DNA from: a bacterium c-19
GTDB taxonomy: Bacteria; Bacillota_I; Bacilli_A; Erysipelotrichales; Erysipelotrichaceae
NCBI GenBank assembly: GCA_009917405.1
Contig: QZED01000023.1
Location: forward strand, 1-32,349
DNA length: 32,349 nucleotides
Direction: 5' to 3'
Below, one piece after another: positions 8,368-16,521 of this stretch. The notes under the pieces are model-generated. The model ran no database searches. It was not told where the DNA came from and saw only the letters and a program-made list of their open reading frames with translations. The translations under genes were made by a program, and so were the position numbers. The first letter of the stretch is position 1. Each line of letters starts with the position of its first letter.

Positions 8368-8415
8368 GGACATAAAGGCTCACTGTTTAGCTGTCCGCCA
8401 TCTGTTTGAACAGAT
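8368..8415 (+). other. Two hairpins in the ASCH gene 3' region
   Basis: First, GGACA...GCT (8368-8372, 8378-8380) pairs with AGCTGTCC (8389-8396), leaving a small bulge. Second, ATCTGTT/AACAGAT (8400-8406 with 8409-8415). Together with the terminator that follows they make a compact three-hairpin 3' region of about 85 nt. Function unknown; no ORF overlaps it. Confidence 0.4.
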
Positions 8416-8425
8416 AGATATATCG

Positions 8426-8452
8426 CTGTATATGCAAATATGCAGTTTTTTT
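8426..8452 (+). terminator. Rho-independent terminator after the ASCH gene
   Basis: An 8-bp stem CTGTATAT/ATATGCAG (one T-G pair) with a GCAA tetraloop is followed by seven T. It converges on the minus-strand terminator just to the right. Confidence 0.8.
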
Positions 8453-8468
8453 ATACTTGAGATAACAG

Positions 8469-8501
8469 AAAAAAACAGTCAATTTACATAAATCAACTGT
8501 T
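8469..8501 (-). terminator. Rho-independent terminator after the GNAT pseudogene
   Basis: On the minus strand AACAGT-TGATTT pairs with AAATTG-ACTGTT around an ATGT loop (12 pairs including two wobbles), then a T-run. This is the probable 3' end of the ABC exporter/acetyltransferase transcript, since no other terminator is seen after the ABC genes. Confidence 0.7.
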
Positions 8502-8568
8502 CTTCTATGTTATTTAAGCAGCTTATAGTATAATAATGCTTTGTTTTTTATTCATATCGCAAGATGTA

Positions 8569-9005
8569 TTAAAAACGCTTTATCATCTGCATTTCTTTAT
8601 AGATATGCTTTAGAAATGGATATTCAATTTCCTTAAATCCGAAATCAATAAACATATTACGTGCTGTTGTATTTTATAATAAAACACTGATAAATATGTT
8701 ATCTGTCGCATTCGCTCTGAAATAATCAAGAAAAGGTTACAGTTTTTTTGCCGTAACCTTTTCCTTGAAACTGCTTACCAATCATAAAACGGCTCAAAGA
8801 CCACCCCGGAATTGTTTCATCATAATCATAATGAATAAACATGATCATATCATCGTTATGGTCAATTCCTAAAATATATAGGCCTTCCTCATAAGCTGAC
8901 ATGCAATGACTGTTTATTATCAGCGACAAAGCCTTCTTAGCTTTTTGTAACTGTTAATGCAATACAATCCCAATAATTAGATTGATTTATTTGTTTAAAT
9001 TCCAG
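8569..9005 (-). pseudogene. Decayed GNAT N-acetyltransferase (BltD/PaiA-like)
   Basis: Pieces of one GNAT protein of about 145 residues occur in order but in different frames. An N-terminal piece EFKQINQSNYWDCIALTVTK is followed by a stop codon and then EGFVADNKQSL. After a frame change comes MSAYEEGLYILGID...PGWSLSRFMIGKQFQGKGYGKK, the acetyl-CoA motif. After one apparently extra T near 8745 comes LDYFRANATDNIFISVLL, a stop, then NTTARNMFIDFGFKEIEYPF. The expected start is CTG rather than ATG, placed correctly after AGGAGGT. There are thus at least two frameshifts, two stops and a lost start. The order matches diamine/polyamine acetyltransferases of the BltD/PaiA type. It lies 65 bp downstream of the ABC exporter genes with no terminator between, so it was probably the third gene of that operon. 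Confidence 0.88.
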
Positions 9006-9070
9006 ATGACCTCCTATATACTTCAATATTATTTGATTAATTTTATGACGTTCCGATAAACTGATAAAGG

Positions 9071-10837
9071 CTAATCATTCATAGCGAACTGAGAATGATA
9101 TAAGGATTCATATACACCTTTCTGTGCCAACAGTTCATCATGGGTTCCTTGTTCTACGATATTACCGTTTTGCAGCACTAAAATCAAGTCCGCATTACGA
9201 ATGGTTGAAAGACGATGTGCAATCACAAAAGAGGTTCTGCCCTTCATTACATTGTGCATCGCTTCCTGCAACATTTTTTCTAAACGTGTATCAACGGAAG
9301 AAGTTGCTTCATCCAAAATCAAAATCTGCGGATCCTTTAAGAACGCTCGCGCAATCGTCAACAGCTGTTTTTCACCTTGAGAAATATTGTTGCCTTCCTC
9401 ATTCAACACCATATCGTAACCATCGCTCAATGTGCGGATAAAGTGATGAACATTTGCATCCTTTGCCGCTTGAATGACCTCGTCCTTGCGAGCATCTAAG
9501 CGACCGTAACGAATGTTATCATAAATCGAACCGCTGAACAGCCATGTATCCTGCAATACCATCGCAAAAATATCTCTCAAATCCTGACGAGTCATATCTC
9601 TGATATCCACACCGTCAATTTTAATTGCACCGCCGTTTACATCATAGAAGCGCTCCAGCAAATTGATTAAGGTTGTTTTGCCGGCACCGGTAGGTCCGAC
9701 AATCGCAATCATTTGACCAGCCTTTACTTCAACACTGAAATCCTTAATGATCGCTTCCTCTCCGTAACCGAAACGAACATGCTCAAAGCTGACATTTCCT
9801 TTTACCTGCGGTAAGTGTATCGGTTCTTTTGCTTCGGCAATTTCTTCCGCTTCCTCTAACAGAATTACAATTCTGCGCATTGCCGCAAATGCCGATTGCA
9901 GCTGTGCCGACAGATTAGAAACTTGTGACAGCGGATCATTGACCTGCCAAATATAACGAATAAACGCTTGCAGCTCTCCGACCAATATGGTTTTACTGAT
10001 TGCATAAATACTGCCGATCAAAGCTATTGTACCGATAATTAAATACGTACAAAGCGAAATTAGCGGAGAGATTATCGAAGACATAAACTGTGCCTGAAAC
10101 GCATTGCTCTGAAGCTCTGAGTTGACCTTCTTAAAATCACTGATCGCTTGTTTCTGACGATTATATAATAAGATTTCATGAAAGCCGCCGTATAGTTCCG
10201 TAATTGTTCCGTTCAAACGCCCTAATGCGTCTTGCTGTGCATTGAACTTTTTTTGCGAACGATGCACAATCCATTGCGTAATTAGTAATGCCAACGGAAC
10301 CAGCATCATCGCAATCAGTGCCATCTGTGCATTAATGCGCCACATCATAACAATAGCCATACAAAGCGTCAGAATTCCCTGCAAAATATTCATAAAGCTC
10401 TGTTGAAGGGCATTTGACATTGTATCGACATCATTGGTTATGATGCTCAAAATATCACCATATTTATGATTATCAAAATATCGAACAGGAAGTCTTTGAA
10501 TCTTTTGTTGAAGGGCATTACGCAAATCGTACATTGCATTTTGAATCGCATTGGTCAAACAAAAGATTTCTAATATCTGCGATACTGTTTTGATCATATA
10601 CAAAGCTAACAGAATCACTAAGGTTTCAAAGATGAAATCAAAACGAACACTGCGCTGCTGCATCACATCTTCAATTAAGCCTGATGTGATACTTCCTTCC
10701 ACACTCGGAGCGACCGCCAGTGTTAAGGTTGTAATAAAAACCATCAAAATCGCTGTAATATAACCCCATTTATAAGGTGCGATATAAGGATACAGCGTTT
10801 TCCACATCACATTCCATTTTATTTTTGTCGGTTTCAT
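9071..10837 (-). CDS. Heterodimeric ABC exporter, catalytic subunit
   Basis: Half-transporter of 588 residues: a six-helix membrane domain (about 20-310) fused to an ATPase domain (about 345-588). Walker A is GPTGAGKT (381-388), and Walker B ends LILDEATSSVD with catalytic Glu510; the switch histidine is His541 in AHRLSTI. Its signature motif is altered to ISQGE (485-489) instead of LSGGQ. With the neighbour's altered Walker B this gives one canonical and one degenerate ATP site, as in TM287/288, LmrCD and BmrCD. The ATG overlaps the preceding gene by 4 bp, so the two are translationally coupled. Probably a multidrug or lipid-type exporter; substrate unknown. It is followed by an acetyltransferase pseudogene. 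Confidence 0.93.
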   Translation of the reverse strand: MKPTKIKWNVMWKTLYPYIAPYKWGYITAILMVFITTLTLAVAPSVEGSITSGLIEDVMQQRSVRFDFIFETLVILLALYMIKTVSQILEIFCLTNAIQNAMYDLRNALQQKIQRLPVRYFDNHKYGDILSIITNDVDTMSNALQQSFMNILQGILTLCMAIVMMWRINAQMALIAMMLVPLALLITQWIVHRSQKKFNAQQDALGRLNGTITELYGGFHEILLYNRQKQAISDFKKVNSELQSNAFQAQFMSSIISPLISLCTYLIIGTIALIGSIYAISKTILVGELQAFIRYIWQVNDPLSQVSNLSAQLQSAFAAMRRIVILLEEAEEIAEAKEPIHLPQVKGNVSFEHVRFGYGEEAIIKDFSVEVKAGQMIAIVGPTGAGKTTLINLLERFYDVNGGAIKIDGVDIRDMTRQDLRDIFAMVLQDTWLFSGSIYDNIRYGRLDARKDEVIQAAKDANVHHFIRTLSDGYDMVLNEEGNNISQGEKQLLTIARAFLKDPQILILDEATSSVDTRLEKMLQEAMHNVMKGRTSFVIAHRLSTIRNADLILVLQNGNIVEQGTHDELLAQKGVYESLYHSQFAMND

Positions 10838-12561
10838 CGCTGTAATTCCTCCTCACTTAATTGAGAAGCTGCTATTTCATAATAAATGGCACAGTTCTTT
10901 AAAAGTTCCTGATGTGTTCCCTTACCAACCAGTTTTCCTTCATGAAGAACGAGGATTTGATCTGCATCCATGATCGTCGCAATACGCTGCGCTACAATCA
11001 TTGTTATCGCATCCTTTGTCTCACTGCTTAACGCCTTGCGCAGCTTCGCATCGGTTTTAAAGTCCAAGGCTGAAAAAGAATCATCGAACACATAAACCTT
11101 CGGTTTTCGCACTAATGCACGGGCAATCGAAAGACGCTGCTTCTGCCCCCCGGACAGATTGGTAGCTCCTTCCACAATTTGCTCATCAAAACCGTTCGGC
11201 TTTTCCGTGATAAAATCATATGCCTGCGCTATCTTCGCCGCATGAATCATTTCTGCTTCACTTGCGTCAGCTTTTCCGAAACGAATATTATCCGCAATCG
11301 TACCGGTGAATAAATTCGCTCTTTGGGCAATCATACCGATCAGAGAACGCCATGACGTTAGCTCTAAACTGCGCAGCTCCGTATCATCGATGTAAATATG
11401 ACCTTGTGAAATATCATAAAAACGTGGCAACAGATTAATCAATGTACTTTTTCCCGATCCGGTACTGCCGATAAACGCAATCTTTTCACCTTTATGCACT
11501 TCAAAGCTGATATCCTTTAATACCGGCTCTTCGCCATCCGGATACGCAAAGGTCACATGCTCAAAACGAATTGATGAAACATCATCTAAACGAATACCGT
11601 TTTCATCTGATTCAATACCAGTAGTGCTGTTTAACACTGCCTCAATACGATGCGCTGAAACCGCAGCTCGTGGATACATCATGAATACGGTACAAAACAA
11701 CATCATAGAAAACATCGCATGAAATAAATATTCGTTAAATGCGATCAGCTGTCCGACCGGCAGTGATCCTGCATCAATCAAGCCTGCCGCAATCCAGTAA
11801 ATTCCCATCGATGCTAAATTCATCAAAAGGAAAAAGATTGGTTGGGTAATCATCATTAATTTAAACAGACGCTTGGAATAGCGCATAAAATCTTTATTCT
11901 TGACATTAAAGCGTTCTGCTTCATATGCATCATTATTAAAAGCGCGAATAACGCGAATTCCTGTCAGATTTTCCCGGGAAATACGATTTAATGCGTCTAT
12001 TGACTCCTGTTGATGCTCAGAGATCGGTTTAGAGCTTCTCGCCACGGCATAGACGCCGATAACTATAACCGGAATCGTAGCCCCGATTACCAAAGACAAC
12101 GGCAACGACGCTCGTATTGTCATAAACATGCTTAAGATTGCCATGACCGGTGTCATTAACGCCGTTCTTAACAATACATTCACAAACATTTGAATTTGAA
12201 AAGCATCATTGTTTGTCCTTGTTATTAATGAAGAAACACCAAAATGATTAATTTCATGATGAGAGAAAGTTTGAACCTTTGTAAAAATATCATTGCGCAT
12301 ATCCCTTGTGATTGAAGTGGATATTTTTGCACAACAATATCCCAACAAAATCGTTCCGGCAACTCCTAATAAAGAAATGACCACGATCACCAAGCTCATT
12401 TGATAAATATATGCCTGATCCTGTTTTGCCACTCCTTGATCGATCATTTGTGCAACGATTGTCGGTATTCCCAGTTCTACAAGCGCAAAGCCGAAAACCG
12501 AAATCACATTGATCACAAACAATCCTTTATATCTTTTTAAATAGGATAATATTAATCGCAT
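10834..12561 (-). CDS. Heterodimeric ABC exporter, degenerate-site subunit
   Basis: Half-transporter of 575 residues with six membrane helices (about 15-300) and an ATPase domain (about 330-575). Walker A GSTGSGKS (365-372) and signature LSGGQ (469-473) are canonical. The Walker B end is FDDSFSALD, with Asp494 replacing the catalytic Glu, and the switch position is Gln525 (VAQRIATI) rather than His. These are the usual substitutions of the non-hydrolysing subunit in TM287/288-type heterodimers. It overlaps the downstream partner by 4 bp. AAAGGAG precedes its ATG. It lies 42 bp after ung with no terminator between, so read-through from ung is plausible. Confidence 0.93.
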   Translation of the reverse strand: MRLILSYLKRYKGLFVINVISVFGFALVELGIPTIVAQMIDQGVAKQDQAYIYQMSLVIVVISLLGVAGTILLGYCCAKISTSITRDMRNDIFTKVQTFSHHEINHFGVSSLITRTNNDAFQIQMFVNVLLRTALMTPVMAILSMFMTIRASLPLSLVIGATIPVIVIGVYAVARSSKPISEHQQESIDALNRISRENLTGIRVIRAFNNDAYEAERFNVKNKDFMRYSKRLFKLMMITQPIFFLLMNLASMGIYWIAAGLIDAGSLPVGQLIAFNEYLFHAMFSMMLFCTVFMMYPRAAVSAHRIEAVLNSTTGIESDENGIRLDDVSSIRFEHVTFAYPDGEEPVLKDISFEVHKGEKIAFIGSTGSGKSTLINLLPRFYDISQGHIYIDDTELRSLELTSWRSLIGMIAQRANLFTGTIADNIRFGKADASEAEMIHAAKIAQAYDFITEKPNGFDEQIVEGATNLSGGQKQRLSIARALVRKPKVYVFDDSFSALDFKTDAKLRKALSSETKDAITMIVAQRIATIMDADQILVLHEGKLVGKGTHQELLKNCAIYYEIAASQLSEEELQR

Positions 12562-12603
12562 CCTATCACTCCTTTCTAAAAATACTTCAATAAACAGTTT
12601 TAT

Positions 12604-13269
12604 TTACAGCTGCCAGTTAATTTTTGATAAGCCATGCTCACTTAAATAAGCATTGGCTTTAGAAAAATGGCGGCATCCGTGAAAGCCGTAATCCACACTG
12701 TACGGACTCGGATGAGAACTCGTCAACACAAGATGATCGGGATTATGAAGCAGTGACATCTTTGCTTTCGCATGCTTACCCCATAATAAATAAACTACCG
12801 GAGTATTCTTTTGATCTATCAGCGAAATTACTCGATCGGTCAGTTGTTCCCAGCCTTTCCCCTGATGAGAATTCGCCATTCCCTGCCTTACCGTCAACAC
12901 TGTATTTAACATCAATACCCCCTGCTTCGCCCATGAAGTCAAATTACCGTGATCCGGTATCGTGCAGCCTAGATCCTCATGAAGCTCCTGAAAGATGTTC
13001 ACTAATGAAGGCGGCGGGGTAATTCCCTTTTGAACTGAAAAACATAAACCATGAGCTTGATTTACACCATGATAAGGATCCTGTCCCAATATCACTGCCT
13101 TTACATCCTCATATGCAGTATATTTTAATGCATTGAAAATATCATACATATCAGGAAAAATTTTTCTTGTCCGATATTCTGTCGCTAAAAAAAAACGCAA
13201 CTGTTGATAATAATCCTTTGTGAATTCATCCTTTAATAATTCATCCCAATCATTTCCAATTTGTACCAT
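12604..13269 (-). CDS. ung: Uracil-DNA glycosylase (family 1)
   Basis: Removes uracil from DNA at the start of base-excision repair. The protein is 221 residues, normal for Ung. The catalytic motif GQDPYHG has Asp64, followed by AHGLCFSV which stacks the base. The leucine-loop motif HPSPYS supplies the second catalytic His. GGAGG lies 6 nt before ATG. A TAGAAT -10-like element lies about 50 bp upstream. An inverted repeat AAGCGA...TCGCTT just before the ribosome site was noted; its meaning is unclear. All active-site residues are present, so the gene looks functional. Confidence 0.97.
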   Translation of the reverse strand: MVQIGNDWDELLKDEFTKDYYQQLRFFLATEYRTRKIFPDMYDIFNALKYTAYEDVKAVILGQDPYHGVNQAHGLCFSVQKGITPPPSLVNIFQELHEDLGCTIPDHGNLTSWAKQGVLMLNTVLTVRQGMANSHQGKGWEQLTDRVISLIDQKNTPVVYLLWGKHAKAKMSLLHNPDHLVLTSSHPSPYSVDYGFHGCRHFSKANAYLSEHGLSKINWQL

Positions 13270-13330
13270 TTATACCTCCCAAGCGACTTGCTTCAAAAAT
13301 CATCAGCTCGCTTATTATTCTATACACCGA

Positions 13331-13368
13331 TAAAAAAGAAAATCTTCCTTGATTGCTCAAAGAAGATT
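13331..13368 (-). terminator. Rho-independent terminator overlapping the stop codon of the thioredoxin-like gene
   Basis: On the minus strand AATCTTCTTTGA pairs with TCAAGGAAGATT (12 bp, one wobble) around a GCAA loop, then TTCTTTTTT. The first arm begins inside the TAA stop at 13367-13369. Confidence 0.85.
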
Positions 13369-13834
13369 ATTGCGGATCAAGTTTCATTAATCCGTATTTC
13401 ATGACCCATTCATGAAATGTATCTTTATCCAGTCCCTTATCTTGATACTCTGTCCAGAATCGACTTTTTATTATCCCCTTTTCTACACAGTAGATATCAG
13501 GAGTTGCCGTAAATTCAGGGAAAACTGTTTTTAGTTTCTTCAAGGCTTCATCTACATCCGCCTCTTTATCTAAAACAAGATTATACAATGTCACATTGTG
13601 ATTTTTCATATATGTATCCATTAAACCTAAAAATGTTTCACAATGCCCGCAGGTTGTCTGAGTAAAGACAATCGCGAAATCTTCTTTATCATTCATTTTT
13701 TTAACTAATGCGTCGGTGTTAATTTCAACAACCTGTCCAGGTTCCTTAGTTGTCTCATTATTTCCTTCACCACCGCAACCGACAAGTGATACCAGCACAA
13801 ACGCAAATACACATAAATATCTTCTTATCTTCAT
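13367..13834 (-). CDS. Thioredoxin-fold lipoprotein
   Basis: Probable membrane-anchored extracytoplasmic protein of 155 residues. It starts MKIRRYLCVFAFVLVSLVGC: a basic N-region, a hydrophobic stretch and lipobox LVGC with lipidated Cys20. A thioredoxin-like domain follows with FTQTTCGHC, so the redox pair is CGHC, and a late YCVEKG strand. The cis-proline region is probably FTATPDIYC. Start choice: an open frame continues upstream to 13939, but GAGGTG lies 6 nt before the ATG at 13834 and the lipoprotein signal begins there. It could be a disulfide reductase or a bacteriocin-transport-accessory-type protein, whose domain layout it resembles; no partner gene is adjacent. Likely monocistronic. 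Confidence 0.85.
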   Translation of the reverse strand: MKIRRYLCVFAFVLVSLVGCGGEGNNETTKEPGQVVEINTDALVKKMNDKEDFAIVFTQTTCGHCETFLGLMDTYMKNHNVTLYNLVLDKEADVDEALKKLKTVFPEFTATPDIYCVEKGIIKSRFWTEYQDKGLDKDTFHEWVMKYGLMKLDPQ

Positions 13835-13962
13835 GTATTTCACCTCAATGTATATAGTATAAACGAAATTGTAATAAAAATAAAGTATTTTTGAACAGAT
13901 ACACCATTTTTGTTGGTTATTTATCTTGAAGCAAACCATAATTGCTTGTTCATTTTTTGATT

Positions 13963-13968
13963 ATTATA
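13963..13968 (-). promoter_or_regulatory. Possible -10 box for the thioredoxin-like lipoprotein
   Basis: Minus-strand TATAAT in the gap between uup and the lipoprotein gene, about 130 bp before the start codon. A closer TATACT-like box exists near 13858. Neither has a convincing -35. No terminator is seen after uup, so read-through is also possible. Confidence 0.3.
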
Positions 13969-13987
13969 CAAGTTATGCATATCTTCT

Positions 13988-15760
13988 TTAGCTTTTGCTT
14001 AAAGCATCTTGTTTCGCTTCCAGCTCCATCCATCGCTCCATTGTGCGTTCTAATTCCTGTTCAATATGTGCTCTTGTTTCACTTAAAACCTGTAATTGCA
14101 AGTAATCATCTGTAACTAGTTCCATCTGTTGATCAACAGCTGCGATTTTCTGTTCCAAATCAAAGGTCACTTGTTCCATTGCCTGCAACTCTTGTTTCTC
14201 TTTGCTTGTTAAAGCAGGCATACGATAACGCTTCCCTTTTTCTTTTTTATCGATAGCTCCGTCACGTTTTAAAAACGACTGTTTCTTTTGCGTCATATAT
14301 TGCGAATAACCGCCGATCGATGTTGTGATATGCCCATCATCCTGAAAGATAAACATCGTATCGCAAATACGATCAAGAAACCAACGGTCATGAGAAACGA
14401 CGACGACATTCCCGCAAAAATCATCCAAATAGCTTTCCAAAACCTGTAAGGTAGCGATATCCAAATCATTCGTCGGTTCATCCAGCAACAATACATTCGG
14501 TGCACTCATCAGCACGTTTAATAAATATAAGCGTCTGCGCTCTCCGCCGGACAACGCCGAAACCTTTTGATAATGAGTCGATCTCGGAAACAGAAACTGC
14601 TCCAGCATTTGTGCTGCACTGCGGCTTCCTTCCTGCGTTGGAATATCATCACTGATCTCACTGATTACATCGATAATGCGTTTTTGGGGATCAAGTTCAT
14701 CGGCACTTTGTTTAAAAAATCCGATTTTCACCGTATCACCATAATCTATGTTTCCTTGATCACTTTTTATTTCATTTGCCAAGATTTTTAACAGCGTTGA
14801 TTTTCCGCATCCGTTTCTGCCGATGATTCCAATTCGCTCATATCGCTTCATTTGATAAGAGAAAGGATAAAATAATTGTATGCCGTGATATTGCTTACTG
14901 ATATTATTAATGCTCATCGTCTTTTTGCCTAATCGAGACGATACGGCAGTCAGCTTTAATGTTCCGTTTTCAATCGGCTTCTTAACCTCATTCAGCTTTT
15001 CAAACCGTTGTAATCGCTCTTTACTTTTGGTACCGCGTGCCTGAACACCGGCTCTTACCCATTCCAATTCTTTCTTTAAAAAGCTTTGGCGCTTTGCTTC
15101 ATTAATTTTGGCATTTTCATAACGCAGTTGCTTTGCTTGAATATAAGTATCATAATTCCCTTCATAGCTGTACAATTTCCCTTGATCAAGCTCAAGAATA
15201 CGCGTAGTGATACGCTCCATAAAATATCGATCATGAGTGACCATCAGCACCGCCTTGGTCGACTTAATCAGAAAGTTTTCCAGCCATTCAATCATTTCTG
15301 CATCTAAATGATTGGTCGGCTCATCAAGCAGATATAAATCACAGTCTCTTAATAAAACCTCTGCTAATGACACACGTTTGCGTTCTCCACCCGATAACTG
15401 TGCTATTTTACGATCATATTGCGTAATACCCAATTTACCTAATATGGCTTTTGCTTCATAAGATTTCGTTTGTGATTGATGATCATTTTGCGCATGGGAA
15501 ATCACTTGTTCCAATATCGTATGATTTTCATTCAACTGATCAACTTGCGAAAGATAGGCGATGCGCAGATCCTTTTTCTTTAAAATCGTTCCCTCTTTAT
15601 AAGGTTCTAATCCTGCTAAAATACGCAAAAAGGTGCTTTTACCGGTACCGTTAATACCGATAAAAGCCCATTTTTGTTTTGCTTCGATCGTAAAAGAAAC
15701 ATGATCTAAAATACATTTTTCATTATGATATTTGCTTAAAGATTCGATACTGATAAGCAT
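13988..15760 (-). CDS. uup: ABC-F ATPase, Uup/YfmR-like
   Basis: Soluble, ribosome-associated ATPase of 590 residues with two ABC domains and no membrane segments. Site 1: GINGTGKS (35-42), LSGGE (122-126), LLDEPTNHLD (144-153). The inter-domain linker is about 205-265. Site 2: GRNGCGKS (314-321), LSGGERRRLYLLNVL (403-417), LLDEPTNDLD (425-434). A C-terminal coiled coil (about 517-590) and the DEPTNDLD variant point to the Uup subfamily (Bacillus YfmR), which helps stalled ribosomes and overlaps functionally with EF-P. It begins 13 bp after cutC, with AGAGG before the ATG, so is probably co-transcribed with aspG-cutC. Subfamily choice is from motifs only. Confidence 0.88.
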   Translation of the reverse strand: MLISIESLSKYHNEKCILDHVSFTIEAKQKWAFIGINGTGKSTFLRILAGLEPYKEGTILKKKDLRIAYLSQVDQLNENHTILEQVISHAQNDHQSQTKSYEAKAILGKLGITQYDRKIAQLSGGERKRVSLAEVLLRDCDLYLLDEPTNHLDAEMIEWLENFLIKSTKAVLMVTHDRYFMERITTRILELDQGKLYSYEGNYDTYIQAKQLRYENAKINEAKRQSFLKKELEWVRAGVQARGTKSKERLQRFEKLNEVKKPIENGTLKLTAVSSRLGKKTMSINNISKQYHGIQLFYPFSYQMKRYERIGIIGRNGCGKSTLLKILANEIKSDQGNIDYGDTVKIGFFKQSADELDPQKRIIDVISEISDDIPTQEGSRSAAQMLEQFLFPRSTHYQKVSALSGGERRRLYLLNVLMSAPNVLLLDEPTNDLDIATLQVLESYLDDFCGNVVVVSHDRWFLDRICDTMFIFQDDGHITTSIGGYSQYMTQKKQSFLKRDGAIDKKEKGKRYRMPALTSKEKQELQAMEQVTFDLEQKIAAVDQQMELVTDDYLQLQVLSETRAHIEQELERTMERWMELEAKQDALSKS

Positions 15761-15773
15761 AGTGTGCCTCTTT

Positions 15774-16517
15774 TCATTGAATACTGTTGATTAATGCCTT
15801 GACCTTAGCTTGATCTACGGCGTCGTAGCAATCGCTGAATTCAGCTGATGCATAGGCATAGCTGACATTTGCTGATATTGTTGTCGGATCGCTGATCCAG
15901 CATTTACAGGAAGAATGAATTTGGGTAATACCGCAGTCTGTGATAATTTCTTTCGCATTGGTTTCATTAATACCACTGCCTGCCAACAGTTCAATCTGAT
16001 TGCCGTAGCGCATTTGCAGTTCCTTGATCAACTGCTTTCCCTCTTGCGCCGTCGGCTTACCGCCGCTCGTTAATATTCGATCTGCCTGTAATTCCACCAG
16101 CTGTTCAATCGCGCGATACGGATCGCTGCAACAGTCGAATGCTCGATGAAATACAGCTTGTTTTCCCGCAGAATGAATGAATTCAATCATTTTTCGGCTG
16201 CTTTCTGTATCAATATTACCTTGTTCATCTAAAAAACCAAATGCTATGCCGTCTGCACCGTTTTCCAATAATAAAGCTACATCGGCAAACATTGCCTCTT
16301 TGTCTAATTGATTATAACAAAAGCCGCCGCCTCGCACTCTTGCCATCGTAATAACAGTACAATCAAAATTTTGTTTTAACATGCGCAAATGCGCAATGCT
16401 CGGAGTCAATCCGCCCATATGCAAAGCCGAATTTAATTCAATGCGCTTCGCACCACCGAGTATCGCCTGTACACCGTCATAATAACTGCCGCAACAAATC
16501 TCTACCGTATATTTCAT
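15774..16517 (-). CDS. cutC: CutC family protein
   Basis: Cytoplasmic TIM-barrel protein of 247 residues. Family segments are the start VEICCGSYYDGVQAILGGAKRIELN, shown here by its halves VEICCGS and GAKRIELN, then GLTPS, RVRGGGFCY, GADGIAFGFLD, FHRAFD and ILTSGG. The name CutC comes from a proposed copper role that is not well established. Start choice: a longer frame overlaps aspG, but GGAG lies 9 nt before the ATG at 16517, just 4 bp after the aspG stop. The tight coupling with aspG suggests an amino-sugar or glyco-amino-acid context rather than metal handling, which is inference. Two N-terminal cysteines (CC) are present. Confidence 0.92.
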   Translation of the reverse strand: MKYTVEICCGSYYDGVQAILGGAKRIELNSALHMGGLTPSIAHLRMLKQNFDCTVITMARVRGGGFCYNQLDKEAMFADVALLLENGADGIAFGFLDEQGNIDTESSRKMIEFIHSAGKQAVFHRAFDCCSDPYRAIEQLVELQADRILTSGGKPTAQEGKQLIKELQMRYGNQIELLAGSGINETNAKEIITDCGITQIHSSCKCWISDPTTISANVSYAYASAEFSDCYDAVDQAKVKALINSIQ

Positions 16518-16521
16518 GCGG

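Noticed and set aside
8726..8929. The 67-residue GNAT piece as an intact small gene
   Set aside because: It starts at TTG without a ribosome site and lacks both ends of the fold, while matching pieces lie in other frames on each side; a pseudogene explains all of it.
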